DNA of 64,000 bases from Blastopirellula sp. J2-11 (GCF_024584705.1 NZ_CP097384.1:2480001-2544000), one strand, 5' to 3'. Positions 33,635-44,743 are shown, counted from the stretch's first letter. Numbers and translations: made by a program. Notes: a model not told the origin generated them from the sequence alone.

Positions 33635-35059
33635 ATGCGAATGACCCCGGAATCGACTCAAATCGCTGACATGACAGCCGGTGAAATGACGGCCCTGTTT
33701 CAATTGGGCGAACTTTCTCCGGTAGAAGCCGCTCAGGCATGTCTGCAGCGCGTGCATGACCACAATCCAAAAGTCAACGCCTACAATCTGCTCAACGAAG
33801 AACTCACCTTCGAGGCCGCTCGCTATTCCGAAGAACGGTGGCGATTGGCGACGCCGCTCGGACCGATCGACGGCGTTCCGGTCGCGGTGAAAGATATCTT
33901 TCTCACGCAAGGATGGCCAAATCGCAAGGGTTCGCTGTTAACCTCGCCCGAACCGCAACTCGTCGACGCTCCGGCCATCGCCGCGCTGCGCCGCAATGGG
34001 TTCGTCCCGTTGGGGCGCACGACGACGCCTGAGTTTGGTTGGAAAGGCGTAACCGACAATCCGCTGGACGGCGTCACTAGCAACCCGTGGGATCCAACCA
34101 AAGTCTCAGGCGGATCCAGCGGAGGGAGCGGCGCCGCGGTTGTTTTGGGAATGGGGCCGTTGGCCTTGGGGACCGACGCCGGCGGTTCGATCCGCATTCC
34201 CGCCGGTTTTTGCGGCGTCGTCGGTTTCAAACCGACCCACGGCTTGTGCCCGATGTGGCCGCCGAGCGCCTTCGATCCACTGGCCCACGTCGGGCCGATG
34301 ACCTGGACCGTGGCCGATAACGCGCTGTTGCTCGACGCGCTGGCCGAGCCTGACTCGCGCGACGTCACGTTGCCAGCCAACCAGGTTTCGTTCCGCGACG
34401 CGTTGGAAGACGCCGACGTGGCGGGCCTGCGGATCGCGTTTAGCGCCAACCTTGGTTTTGTCGACGTCGATCCCGAAATCGCCGCGGCCGTTGCAGCGGC
34501 GGCGAGCCAGTTTGAAGAAGCGGGCGCGATCGTCGAAACATGCGACCCCGGTTTTTCCGATCCGTTGGAAGCGTTCAATCGGCTCTTCTACGCCGGAGCG
34601 GCGAACGCGCTGCGAGATATTGGTCCCGAAGATCGCGCAAAGATGGATCCCAATCTGATCCATGTCGCGGAGTGGGCGACTGGGCTCACTTTGCTCGAAT
34701 TTATGCAAGCACGTAATGAACGAGCGGCTCTCATCGAGCGAATGAGCAAGTTCCATCAAAAGTGGGACCTGCTGTTGACCCCCACGCTGCCGATTCCCGC
34801 CTTTGACGCGGGGCTCGAAGTTCCCCAAGGCTGGCCGCACGAACGTTGGCCAACCTGGACGCCGTTTACCTACCCGTTCAACATGACCGGGCAACCGGCG
34901 ATCTCCGTTCCGTGCGGATTTACCAAGTCAGGGCTGCCGATCGGCTTGCAGATTATCGGCCCGCGACATGCAGACGTCTCGGTGATTCAGGCCGCCCATT
35001 TCTATCAACAGGTCCGACCGCTGACGTCCATTCGTCCCGCTTGGATCAGTTCAACCTAA
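33635..35059 (+). CDS. Amidase (amidase signature family)
   Basis: 474 residues. The signature is complete: VAVKDIFL with Lys86, GGSSGGSGAAV with the cis-Ser at about 161, and GTDAGGSIRIPAGFCGVVGFKPTHG with the nucleophile Ser at about 185. The C-terminus contains FNMTGQPAISVPCGF. These enzymes hydrolyse amides to acid and ammonia; the family also contains GatA, but a GatCAB context is absent here, so it is a general amidase. ATG 33635 is used; ATG 33641 is equally good. It ends 9 bases inside the convergent rsmA gene. Confidence 0.92.
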   Translation: MRMTPESTQIADMTAGEMTALFQLGELSPVEAAQACLQRVHDHNPKVNAYNLLNEELTFEAARYSEERWRLATPLGPIDGVPVAVKDIFLTQGWPNRKGSLLTSPEPQLVDAPAIAALRRNGFVPLGRTTTPEFGWKGVTDNPLDGVTSNPWDPTKVSGGSSGGSGAAVVLGMGPLALGTDAGGSIRIPAGFCGVVGFKPTHGLCPMWPPSAFDPLAHVGPMTWTVADNALLLDALAEPDSRDVTLPANQVSFRDALEDADVAGLRIAFSANLGFVDVDPEIAAAVAAAASQFEEAGAIVETCDPGFSDPLEAFNRLFYAGAANALRDIGPEDRAKMDPNLIHVAEWATGLTLLEFMQARNERAALIERMSKFHQKWDLLLTPTLPIPAFDAGLEVPQGWPHERWPTWTPFTYPFNMTGQPAISVPCGFTKSGLPIGLQIIGPRHADVSVIQAAHFYQQVRPLTSIRPAWISST

Positions 35060-35968
35060 TCCCACCGCTTGCAATTTTAAACGGAACATTTCGCTCATCG
35101 CCAGCACTTCGTCTGGCGTGAACTGCTCGGCCCGCGCGTCAGGTTGCAGTCCATTCGCTTCGATTACTTCATCGACCTGGGTCTTGTCGAGTCGATCTTT
35201 GAACGCACTGATCAACACGCTGCGGAGAAACTTGCGGCGGTGGAAAAAGATCGCGCGAGTAAACTGATGAAAGAACTCGCGGTCCGCAATGCGGCCGCGT
35301 AGTTCCTCGTCGACATGCAAGTTGATGATCGCCGAGTCAATCTTCGGTCGCGGCCAAAAGACGCCAGGCGGCAAGATCCGCACGATCTCGCAGCGGCATT
35401 GCGACTGCATCCAGATACTCAGCGCGCCATAGTCCTTGGTGCTGGGGACGGCGATGATGCGTTCGGCGACTTCCTTTTGAATGGTCGCTGTCATTGAGAC
35501 CGGCGTGATCTCGCTCCGCAGCAAGTTCGACAAAATCGGGGTCGCAACGTTGTACGGCAAGTTCGCCGCCAACTTGAGCCGGCCGCCGGGGATCTCGGCC
35601 AGCTTTTCCTTAATCGTCTCCATCACTTCCGGGCGAAACGCGTTTTTGTTTTTCAGAACGTCAAACTGCAGCATCGTGACGTTCTCGAACTCGAACAGTT
35701 CTTCCGACGCCAGCGTGTACAGATGCTCGTCGATTTCGACCGTAATCACGTGCCCTGCTTCGGCCGCCATGCGCGTGGTCAACGATCCGGTGCCGGTGCC
35801 GATTTCCAGCACCACATCTTGCGGCCCCAGATCGGCCGAGCGGACGATCATATCGAGCAAATTCATGTCGATCAAAAAGTTCTGACCATGCTTCGAAACC
35901 GGGCGAAGCCCGACTTCACGAAATCGTTTGGTCAAAAAAGAGATCGTCTGATTCTGAAATTTAGGCAT
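35051..35968 (-). CDS. rsmA: 16S rRNA A1518/A1519 N6-dimethyltransferase
   Basis: 305 residues from ATG 35968; the longer frame to 36046 would run into ribE. SAM-binding motifs are clear: VVLEIGTGTGSLTTRMA, then VITVEIDEHLY, and the catalytic NLPYNVATPILSN motif of rRNA adenine dimethylases, followed by MTATIQKEVAERIIA. The N-terminus SKHGQNFLID is the conserved substrate-binding start. It methylates two adjacent adenines in helix 45 of 16S rRNA. It is 37 bases downstream of ribE on the same strand. Confidence 0.96.
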   Translation of the reverse strand: MPKFQNQTISFLTKRFREVGLRPVSKHGQNFLIDMNLLDMIVRSADLGPQDVVLEIGTGTGSLTTRMAAEAGHVITVEIDEHLYTLASEELFEFENVTMLQFDVLKNKNAFRPEVMETIKEKLAEIPGGRLKLAANLPYNVATPILSNLLRSEITPVSMTATIQKEVAERIIAVPSTKDYGALSIWMQSQCRCEIVRILPPGVFWPRPKIDSAIINLHVDEELRGRIADREFFHQFTRAIFFHRRKFLRSVLISAFKDRLDKTQVDEVIEANGLQPDARAEQFTPDEVLAMSEMFRLKLQAVGLG

Positions 35969-36005
35969 GCGTAAGGCGGAATATCCGCCGAGTAAAAGTA
36001 GCGGC

Positions 36006-36608
36006 TTAGGAACTGGCGGCGGCGCCGCGCAGTTGTCGCTCGACATATTTGGCGAGCAAATCGGTCTCGATATTCACAGCGTCTCCCACCTGACGGCCCC
36101 CCAGCGTCGTCACCGACAACGTATGCGGAATCAGTGCGACGCTAAAACGTTTCTCCTCGACATCGACCAACGTCAAGCTGACGCCGTCGACCGCGACCGA
36201 ACCTTTGGCCGCCATCTGCAGCGCCAACTCCGGCGCGACGCGAAACCAAAACTTCGACCACTCGGCGTCGTCCTGACGCTCGTCGACCTGCCCTACTCCG
36301 TCGACATGACCGGTGACGTAATGTCCGCCCAGTCGATCGCCGGCCCGCAAGGCTCGCTCGAGATTAACCGCATCGCCGCCGGCGAGTTTGCCCAGGTTGG
36401 TTTTGCTCAACGTTTCTTCCCCCGCTTCGAAAGCCAATTGCGATCCGGAGATCTCAATCACCGTCAAACAGCAGCCGTTGATCGCGACGCTGTCGCCGAT
36501 CGCGGCGCCTTCAGCGACCAGTCCGCACTCGACCAGCATCAAAACGCCGGGGCCCTGCCGTGTGACGGCTACGATCGAGCCGAGCGTTTCGACAAGTCCG
36601 GTAAACAT
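36006..36608 (-). CDS. ribE: Riboflavin synthase alpha chain
   Basis: 200 residues from ATG 36608. Two homologous barrel halves are visible: MFTGLVETLG, then GDSVAINGCCLTV, NLERALRAGDRLGGHYVTGHVD, and the second half with GSVAVDGVSLTLVDV and FSVALIPHTLSVTTLG. It makes riboflavin by dismutation of two lumazine molecules. Followed closely by rsmA. No FMN riboswitch is apparent upstream by eye. Confidence 0.95.
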   Translation of the reverse strand: MFTGLVETLGSIVAVTRQGPGVLMLVECGLVAEGAAIGDSVAINGCCLTVIEISGSQLAFEAGEETLSKTNLGKLAGGDAVNLERALRAGDRLGGHYVTGHVDGVGQVDERQDDAEWSKFWFRVAPELALQMAAKGSVAVDGVSLTLVDVEEKRFSVALIPHTLSVTTLGGRQVGDAVNIETDLLAKYVERQLRGAAASS

Positions 36609-38198
<1,590 letters not shown>

Positions 38199-38215
38199 GG
38201 CAGGCCGTGCCTGCC
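38199..38215 (+). repeat. Short palindrome GGCAGGC-CGT-GCCTGCC
   Basis: 7-bp perfect stem directly after the enolase stop codon. It may help protect the transcript end or be a dispersed genomic palindrome; it has no T-run. Confidence 0.5.
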
Positions 38216-38246
38216 GCGCGATGAGCGTAGCAGCAGACAAACAAAA

Positions 38247-38285
38247 AAGAGGCGCCGATTCAAAACCGGCGCCTCTTGTTGTTTC
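38247..38285 (+). terminator. Intrinsic terminator of eno
   Basis: AAGAGGCGCCG (38247-38257) pairs with CGGCGCCTCTT (38267-38277), with a 9-base loop and TTGTTGTTTCTT behind it. An A-run precedes the stem. Confidence 0.85.
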
Positions 38286-38421
38286 TTGAGGTGACTTGCC
38301 GGGCATCTATGGAAAGACGCATTCAGAAACTCCTTTACCAATTTTACCGGCGCGATTGGGCGCCCCATGTTGCGGCGCAATTTCACCGCAAAATCGCCAA
38401 CCCTGTGTATAATCAACGCTT

Positions 38422-38772
38422 ATGGAAAAGCAGTTGACCCCGATCGCCGATTCTCCCTGGTTTTGGCTCTATCTGTTCGCCATGTGCGCGCTGGCCGGCG
38501 GATTGGTGATGGCGCCCAAGTATGGGGCGCGGCAAGCGACCCTCGAAAAGCAGCATCAGGCGCGCCAACGCGCCGAGCAGATCCGCCAAGGGATCACGCC
38601 GACCGGAGAAATCTCCACCGCCGACAATACGCTGATTGATCTACGGCCGATCTATCTGGTGCTGTTGGTGTTGGTGAGCGTCGGTTGGGCGCGGCTGTGG
38701 TGGACGCGGTGGGTAACAACTTCACAAGACGCCGACTTGTCGAAAGGAACGTCGCATGAGCATCCTGTTTGA
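38422..38772 (+). CDS. Small inner-membrane protein (116 aa)
   Basis: Two membrane segments: WFWLYLFAMCALAGGLVM near residues 13-30 and IYLVLLVLVSVGWARLW near 77-93, with a charged loop of helical type between (ATLEKQHQARQRAEQIRQG). It overlaps the next gene by 17 bp, so the two are translationally coupled and probably act together. No family recognised; the layout suggests a small planctomycete membrane complex. Confidence 0.72.
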   Translation: MEKQLTPIADSPWFWLYLFAMCALAGGLVMAPKYGARQATLEKQHQARQRAEQIRQGITPTGEISTADNTLIDLRPIYLVLLVLVSVGWARLWWTRWVTTSQDADLSKGTSHEHPV

Positions 38773-39319
38773 GCAGCAAACGACGATTCTGGTGATCGGC
38801 CTGATCGGCGCCGCATTGATCGCCGGTTGTTTGGTGCAGACCGGCAAAAAGGTCTTCATCCCGGTCTTCTTTTTATGGGTTGCGATGATTGCGTGTGCGT
38901 CGCTGATGGAGATGTCGATCGTCACGCCGACCGAAAAGGTCCGCGACGCCGTCCACTATTTCGGCGCCGTCCTGCAAAGCAACAACAAGGCGAAAGTGCT
39001 GGAGACGATCACCGACATTCGCCCTGAGATGAAACGCCGCGCGAGCTTCATTTTGGATACCGTCGAGCTCGATAGCGTCAGCATCAAAGACCCGATCGAA
39101 GTCATCTTCTTTGACGCTCCTCAAACGCATTGCCACGCCAAGTTCAATATTGTCGTCACCGGTCGATTAAAAAAAGGTGGCTACGGCGGCGGAGATCGCT
39201 TCGCCGCATTTCTCGTCCTGGATCTGATCCAAGAAGAAGACGGCAAATGGCGCGTCGCAGACTACGAGGCGTATGACCCCCGCGGCGAACAAGCAGGCCG
39301 ACTGGTCGAACCAATTTAG
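38756..39319 (+). CDS. Membrane-anchored protein with NTF2-like soluble part (187 aa)
   Basis: Two N-terminal membrane segments (ILVIGLIGAALIAGCLV and VFIPVFFLWVAMIACASLM) place the rest, about residues 60-187, on one side of the membrane. That part has a helix-strand pattern similar to NTF2-like/DUF4440 folds (VRDAVHYFGAVLQSNNKAKVLETITD, then FNIVVTGRL, LVLDLIQEEDGKWRVADYEAYDP). It overlaps the preceding membrane protein gene and is probably its partner. No assigned function. Confidence 0.72.
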   Translation: MSILFEQQTTILVIGLIGAALIAGCLVQTGKKVFIPVFFLWVAMIACASLMEMSIVTPTEKVRDAVHYFGAVLQSNNKAKVLETITDIRPEMKRRASFILDTVELDSVSIKDPIEVIFFDAPQTHCHAKFNIVVTGRLKKGGYGGGDRFAAFLVLDLIQEEDGKWRVADYEAYDPRGEQAGRLVEPI

Positions 39320-39344
39320 GGCGAGCAATGTCACCCGTTGGTAG

Positions 39345-39362
39345 GTCAGGCCTTAGCCTGAC
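39345..39362 (+). repeat. Short palindrome GTCAGGC-CTTA-GCCTGAC
   Basis: 7-bp perfect stem with a 4-base loop, just before the tandem repeat block. Such palindromes are dispersed in many genomes and often flank repeat arrays. Confidence 0.5.
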
Positions 39363-39370
39363 GAAGCGCT

Positions 39371-40092
39371 GGGTTGGGCCACCCAGGCTCAAAAATTGTC
39401 GATTGACAAAGCGCACGGAATTGGGGTCGACTGCAAAATTGTAGGGTGGGTGAAGCAAAACCGCGAGCGATTTGACCATCATCAACCAACAAAATCGGTT
39501 TGCGTAACCCACCAAAATTGTCGATCAATTGGATCGCATTGGTGGGTTGCGCAAGCGGTGATGTCGTTCGAAATTGGTGGGCGAAAACAGCTTGCTCCAC
39601 CCACCCTACGGCTGATTCTTGGCTCTCAAAAATTGTCTGTTGACAAAGCGCACGGAGTTGGGGTCGACTAAAAAATCGTAGGGGTGGGTGAAGCAAAAAA
39701 CGCGATTGATTCGACCATCATCAACCAACAAAATCGGTTTGCGTAACCCACCAAAATTGTCGATCAATTGGATTGCATTGGTGGGTTGCGCAAGCGGTGA
39801 TGTCGTTCGAAATTGGTGGCCGGAAACCACTTGCTCCACCCACCCTACGGCTGGTTGGGCCACCCAGGCTCAAAAATTGTCTGTTGACGAAGCGCACGGA
39901 ATTGGGATCGACTGCAAAATCGTAGGGTGGGTGAAGCAAAAACCGCGATTGATTCGACCATCACCAACCAACAAAATCGGTTTGCGTAACCCACCAAAAT
40001 TGTCGATCAATTGGATCGCATTGGTGGGTTGCGCAAGCGGTGATGTCGTTCGAAATTGGTGCGCCGGAAATCGCTTGCTCCACCCACCCTAC
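39371..40092. repeat. Three-copy tandem repeat, about 240 bp per unit
   Basis: Units begin near 39371, 39613 and 39853 (the marker CTCAAAAATTG is at 39388, 39625 and 39869, giving periods of 237 and 244). Each unit has nested inverted repeats: GTAGGGTGGGTGAAGCAA with TTGCTCCACCCACCCTAC at the outside, and TTGCGTAACCCACC with GGTGGGTTGCGCAA inside. The units are about 90% alike by eye, with a few changed bases. Small open frames in it are caused by the repeats. Confidence 0.9.
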
Positions 40093-40130
40093 CTCGGATA
40101 TCTACGCGCAAAATTGGGGGGGCGAACGGG

Positions 40131-41759
40131 ATGAGGATCAAGGAAATTCGTCAGTTGATGACGCGGTTGCGGAAGAGTAATGCGGCGCTGCGCGACGAGG
40201 CGTCGGTTCGCGATCGGACGCAGGGAGAGACGCTCGAAGCGCAGTGGTTGGCCTGTGCTTTGATCTCGCCGACGATCTTGTCCGCCGACCCGCCGCCAAC
40301 CGCTTGTTTTCGAAGCAAACGGCATCGCGATCTCTACATGACGATGTTGCAATTGCACGCGGAAGGCGGCTCCGCCAGCGACGTGCCGCAGCTGATCGAC
40401 CGGCTGTCGCCCGTCGGATATCACCGGCAACAAACGATCAACTTGCTCCACGCAATCATGCACTGCGACGCCGACGAAATGGAGTCGGATCGTTACGCGG
40501 AAATCTTGCTGCAGCGGCTTTCGAACGACGACGCTGCCGACGAAGAAAATTTAGGCGACGGAAAAATTGTCCGGCTCGACCTGAACGGCGGCAGCCCGTT
40601 TCAGGAATTTACGACCGAACAATTTTTAGACGAGCCCGAACCGCGGCAGTGGTTGATACCGAACATGCTCGCGCAAAACGAACCGGCGGTGCTCGTTGGG
40701 CCGAGCAAAAGCATGAAGACTTCGCTCGCCGTTGACTTGTGTGCGGCGCTGGCGAGCGGCGGTAAATTCTTGGGACAAATCGCCGCCGCTCGGGCATTTC
40801 GCGTCGGGTTCCTCAGCAGCACCAGCGAGCGTCAGCTGTTGGTCGATCTCGCGCGACGGTGGAACGATGCGAACGGCGTTAGCTCGAAACAACAGCCGAA
40901 TTGGATCTGGGCGCTGACGATGAGCGGCCTGGCCGACGCCGCCAACTTGCCGCATCTGCGTGCGTGGATTGCGAAGCATCAACTGGAAGTGGTGATGATC
41001 GATCCGCGGCAATGGACGGCGAAGCGCGGCGGCGCCCAAGCGACGCAGCTGCGCGATCTGGTGCAATGTTGTCTCGACGCCGGCGCCACGCCGATTCTTT
41101 GCTGCGGCACGCAAAAAACGCTCGGGCGGCGCGGCATTGATACGTCTCATTTGGCCAGCGTTGGGTGCGAAAGTTTCGCCCAACAATGGATGCTGGTGAA
41201 CCGCCGCCGCCCGTTTGAGCCTGGCAGTGGGCAACATCATTTGTGGCTGACGATCGGCGGCAACGCAGGGCAGAGTCAACGATGGGGCGTTGATATCGAT
41301 GAAGGTCGCCTGGACGATCCGACCGGCCGCAAGTGGAAGGTCGCGCTGCACGAAACCGAGTCGCTGCGCGGCGAAGCGGTCGAACAAGAGACGCGCTCGC
41401 AAGAGCAAAAACTGCAAGCCAAAATTCGGCTCGCGATCACGCGGCTCGAACCAGAGCAAGCGACCAAGTCCAAGATCCGCGACCAAAGCGGAATCAGCGG
41501 AACCAAGTTCAGTCCGACCTGGGACCAAATGATCGCCGCCGGAGAAATTGCCAAGACCAGCCCGGCCAAGGAAGCATCGCAATTCGCCTACCCCCGCTAT
41601 CACCTAACCGATCGATCAACGCCGCCAGAAAAAATGGATCCAGTCCGGTCCAACGATCCAGTCCGGTCCGATGCTCCAGTCCGGTCCAAGCCTGCGAAGG
41701 TGCGCAGCCGCCGTGAGATTAACCAGCGGCGAGCTAGAGCCAAACGCCGGGAGCGCTAA
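40131..41759 (+). CDS. DnaB-N-like/AAA-type ATPase (RepA-like helicase protein)
   Basis: 542 residues from ATG 40131; the open frame to 40056 overlaps the repeat block. Residues about 25-120 resemble a DnaB N-terminal helical domain (LEAQWLACALISPTIL, KRHRDLYMTMLQLHAEG). From about 190 a RecA-like ATPase begins, WLIPNMLAQNEPAVLVGPSKSMKTSLAVDLC, with Walker A GPSKSMKT and LEVVMIDP as Walker B. The C-terminal tail has three short repeats (DPVRSN, DPVRSD, APVRSK) and a basic end. Similar proteins occur widely in planctomycetes and phages; replication or defence roles are possible. Function is unproven. Confidence 0.72.
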   Translation: MRIKEIRQLMTRLRKSNAALRDEASVRDRTQGETLEAQWLACALISPTILSADPPPTACFRSKRHRDLYMTMLQLHAEGGSASDVPQLIDRLSPVGYHRQQTINLLHAIMHCDADEMESDRYAEILLQRLSNDDAADEENLGDGKIVRLDLNGGSPFQEFTTEQFLDEPEPRQWLIPNMLAQNEPAVLVGPSKSMKTSLAVDLCAALASGGKFLGQIAAARAFRVGFLSSTSERQLLVDLARRWNDANGVSSKQQPNWIWALTMSGLADAANLPHLRAWIAKHQLEVVMIDPRQWTAKRGGAQATQLRDLVQCCLDAGATPILCCGTQKTLGRRGIDTSHLASVGCESFAQQWMLVNRRRPFEPGSGQHHLWLTIGGNAGQSQRWGVDIDEGRLDDPTGRKWKVALHETESLRGEAVEQETRSQEQKLQAKIRLAITRLEPEQATKSKIRDQSGISGTKFSPTWDQMIAAGEIAKTSPAKEASQFAYPRYHLTDRSTPPEKMDPVRSNDPVRSDAPVRSKPAKVRSRREINQRRARAKRRER

Positions 41760-42090
41760 ATGATTGGCGCTGTCCAGTCCAGCGGTCCGATCCGGTCCAA
41801 GGGGATTTGGGCCTGCTCGCCGATCGCTGGCTGCAAGCATCGGCAGCAGTCGATCCGACTGCCAATTTGAACGCCAGAAAGCCGGTATTCGGTAAATCCT
41901 GCAATCCTGGTTGTAAGTATGTACACCAACTGTCCAGGTTGCTATCACGCAGGGAATGCGTTTAAGTCCTTGCAGGATAGTTGTTTGTGAAAATTCGTAA
42001 AGAGGTGGTTGGTCTTTGGCATGGCAAGTGCAAAGAATCCTTTCGCAATCGCTTACCCAAGGATTTCTTCCAAACAAAGGAGTGTTTACG
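41760..42090. other. Intergenic region before csrA, about 330 bp
   Basis: The left part continues the GTCCGGTCC-type short repeats of the preceding gene (to about 41800). The right part holds the csrA ribosome binding site AAGGAG (42078-42083). Promoter not identifiable. Confidence 0.4.
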
Positions 42091-42471
42091 ATGTTGGTCC
42101 TCACCCGGAAACAACAAGAAAAGATTCAGATCGGCGACGACATTGTGATCACCATTTTGAAGGTGAAAGGCAATTCGATTCGCGTTGGTATTGAAGCGCC
42201 GAAAGACGTGCGAGTGGTTCGCGGTGAACTGCCGAAGTCGGAAGAACTGGCGCTGCCGGAATCTGCCGACGACGAGCAGACCACGGCGACGCAACCTGGT
42301 GAGGATAGCCAACCGGGCATCTCTCCCTTTCTGAGCAACCACCAAGACTCTGACGATTATCGCGTCCTTTCGTTCCGCATTTCGGCCGAAGAGCCGCAGC
42401 AAGAGCCGACGCAGTTTGAGCGTCCGAAACCTCGGATGCAGACGATGCGTGAATACATCGCGAATCGCTAA
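42091..42471 (+). CDS. csrA: Carbon storage regulator, C-terminally extended
   Basis: 126 residues from ATG 42091 (ribosome binding site AAGGAG, 7-base spacing). Residues 1-52 are Csr[19 protein letters not shown], then [18 protein letters not shown], keeping the RNA-binding first strand and VxRGE motif. The remaining roughly 70 residues are an acidic, Gln/Pro-rich tail, about twice the usual length. CsrA dimers bind GGA motifs in mRNA leaders and change translation or stability. A second csrA lies at 47227-47466 on the other strand. Confidence 0.93.
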   Translation: MLVLTRKQQEKIQIGDDIVITILKVKGNSIRVGIEAPKDVRVVRGELPKSEELALPESADDEQTTATQPGEDSQPGISPFLSNHQDSDDYRVLSFRISAEEPQQEPTQFERPKPRMQTMREYIANR

Positions 42472-42482
42472 GCGAAAACAAG

Positions 42483-42525
42483 GACGCCTGGTTGGGCATG
42501 CCAGGCGTCGTAAGTGCTGCTTTTT
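42483..42525 (+). terminator. Probable terminator of csrA
   Basis: GACGCCTGG (42483-42491) pairs with CCAGGCGTC (42501-42509); a T5 follows after 11 bases. The distance to the T-run is longer than ideal, so termination may be weak. Confidence 0.55.
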
Positions 42526-44614
42526 ATCTCGGTTTCTCGTTGGACGGAGTCAACAGAAATGATTCGGACATCGGCGGAGCGTAGGTCCCTGCAGGCGGGA
42601 CGCCGTTTTGAATCGGCGCTGAATGCCCTGCTTGCATCACGGTGGAATTTGGAAACGCTGGATGAAGGGGAACGCCTTGTTGCATCGCGGCGACATACTC
42701 CTGACGCAGTCCTTCTACATGGTCTCGTAGAATGTTGCGGACACGTAAGATGCTACGTGGATGTCGGTGAACATTGTTGTGATCCGAAGTAACGATCAAC
42801 TCAGAAGCGGCTTCATCCAAGTGAGCGCTCTCGTATTCGACCACCCCGTCACTTCTACCGGCGAACGTGCCTAGCCACGTATCTTGGTCGATCACCCCGA
42901 TGACCGTGTGGTACTTCACCCACGGGGCCTTGGGCGCGTCCAAGATCTTGGGCAACACCGGAGAGTCAGGAGCCAGCGAATCGACGCTGGTTGCGACCGC
43001 TAACATCTCGTCGCGAAAGTAGTTGGGGTTGGCGGCTTTCAGGCGTTTTTCCGCAATGGTCAGCGACTCTGGCAATGCAATCAAGTGCCGGCCGAGCCAT
43101 TTGGTCGCCGAGTTGGCGAAATCACTGCCGCGGTGGGGCGTTCCCAGCGTAATCACCTGGCGGACCGACGGACTCGGCTCGAAAAAGAGCATGCTCATCA
43201 ACTGCTGCTTGTCCTGGTCGTTCCCTTTCAGCGCTTGCGGCGATTGATCGGTGACCAGCGTCCAGAAATCTTGTTGGCTGTCGATGGTTTGCATGCGCGA
43301 GACAAGACCGCCCATGCTGTGCCCCACCAGCACCGATTGATCGAGCGCCAGCGCTTGATGACTGGGATCGAGATCTTCTCGCGCTTGGTGCAAATCGCGG
43401 CGGAACTGGGTCGCGCTGATCCAAAACGGTTCGCCGGTCGGGTAGAGATAGAACCAGAATTGGTAGTTGTCGCGGATCTCGGGCTGAGCGCGGAGATCGT
43501 TAAACATCTCCATCCAGGTAATCGGGCTCGACCACAAGCCGTGAACCATCACGACTGGGATCTTCTGCGGATCGTACGGTTCGAGCATATAAAGCCCCTG
43601 CACCGTTTCGCTATGTCCGGGAAGCAGCAGTCCCCACGTCGCCAGATCGGTGTCGCGAAACTGCGGTTGATCGAGATAGTAGGCCAGCGGCGTACTGATA
43701 TCGGCTTCGAGCGGAGTCGTTTTGCGGCCGATTTTCACTTCGCTTTGCATCAGCGGATCGTAAAGTTCGATCTTGCAGAAGTGGACGGCGGCGCCCTGCT
43801 CTTGCTTTTGCGGAGTTACTTCCAAAAACGCCGTTAGCGGATAGGCCAGCCCCGGCGGCAGATACTTGTCTTCCGGCTTGCCGGTTTTCGCCCCTTTGCA
43901 GATGGCGATCAACGGGACGCCGAGTCCATATTGACGATGCTGATTGCGGAGCCCGTTCACTTCGTAGTCGGAAGCGAACTCGAAGTGATCGAAGTCTTCC
44001 GGATCCCAGCGTCCTGAAAGTTGCAGCGCGACTTGGAACTCGTGCCGGGGCGTATTGATGCGATAGACTGAGCCTGGGGTCAGCTTGCCTTGAGCGCGGA
44101 CGATACGCAGAGCCGCTTCGAGCGAACCGTTGTACAAATCGCACGCTCCACGGAACTGCGGATCGTAAACATGGTCTTGTCGCGAGAACTTGGGATCAAA
44201 CAGATAGTAGTAGGAATGAGCGGCGCTGGCGGCGAACAGTTCGAGCGCGGTCGCCTTCTTTCCGAGCGCTTCGGCGCGATTGCCGGCGATGTACGAAAGT
44301 TCGGCGTAGGCGTAGGTTTTCTCGGCGGTCGGCTCCAACTCAAGTTCTTTGGCAAGTTCTTCGAGCGCCTCGCGATGATCTCCTTCGGCAAGATCTTCGA
44401 GATCGTATTGCCGCAGCAGTTGCTTGGTTCGTTCGGTTGCTTGCGGACCCTGTCGCGACAGAAGTTGCAGTTGCCCTGCGAGCGGATTGCGCGGAGTTTT
44501 GCGCACCGACTTCCAAGAAGAGCCGGCGCAGCCGGTCGATAACAGCAGCGCTGCGACCAGGCCAAATGCAATGAGACTATGTACGTATGGTGTTGGTTTT
44601 GTCTGTTTCGGCAT
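42524..44614 (-). CDS. Lipase/esterase-type lipoprotein (alpha/beta hydrolase)
   Basis: 696 residues. Signal peptide with lipobox LSTGCAG. The first 330 residues contain helical TPR-like stretches (ELELEPTAEKTYAYAELSYIAGNRAEALGKKATALELF). The hydrolase domain follows: VPVVMVHGLWSSPITW (oxyanion motif), then VLVGHSMGGLVSR with the nucleophile Ser, and VITLGTPHRGSDF, the signature of lipases that act on large lipids or esters. A C-terminal SDGVVEYESAHL and HNNVHRHP supply the remaining catalytic-type residues. Likely on the outer membrane surface. Target lipid is not readable. Confidence 0.88.
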   Translation of the reverse strand: MPKQTKPTPYVHSLIAFGLVAALLLSTGCAGSSWKSVRKTPRNPLAGQLQLLSRQGPQATERTKQLLRQYDLEDLAEGDHREALEELAKELELEPTAEKTYAYAELSYIAGNRAEALGKKATALELFAASAAHSYYYLFDPKFSRQDHVYDPQFRGACDLYNGSLEAALRIVRAQGKLTPGSVYRINTPRHEFQVALQLSGRWDPEDFDHFEFASDYEVNGLRNQHRQYGLGVPLIAICKGAKTGKPEDKYLPPGLAYPLTAFLEVTPQKQEQGAAVHFCKIELYDPLMQSEVKIGRKTTPLEADISTPLAYYLDQPQFRDTDLATWGLLLPGHSETVQGLYMLEPYDPQKIPVVMVHGLWSSPITWMEMFNDLRAQPEIRDNYQFWFYLYPTGEPFWISATQFRRDLHQAREDLDPSHQALALDQSVLVGHSMGGLVSRMQTIDSQQDFWTLVTDQSPQALKGNDQDKQQLMSMLFFEPSPSVRQVITLGTPHRGSDFANSATKWLGRHLIALPESLTIAEKRLKAANPNYFRDEMLAVATSVDSLAPDSPVLPKILDAPKAPWVKYHTVIGVIDQDTWLGTFAGRSDGVVEYESAHLDEAASELIVTSDHNNVHRHPRSILRVRNILRDHVEGLRQEYVAAMQQGVPLHPAFPNSTVMQAGHSAPIQNGVPPAGTYAPPMSESFLLTPSNEKPR

Positions 44615-44743
44615 CGATCCGCCGTCCCCCCTGCTTTAGCGGAATTACCAGAAGAGAACTGGACTCGCTAGTTTCGTCGGGGGACAATACGAATTCTTCC
44701 CACCCTACGTCAAGGCAATCTCCCCACCCCGATGAGGATTTCC

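Noticed and set aside
39396-39939. Several overlapping open frames in the tandem repeat block
   Set aside because: They repeat the same peptide because the DNA repeats, on both strands, without start signals or domains.
39371-40092. Possible CRISPR array
   Set aside because: Only three units of about 240 bp with no distinct short repeats and unique spacers, and no cas genes nearby.
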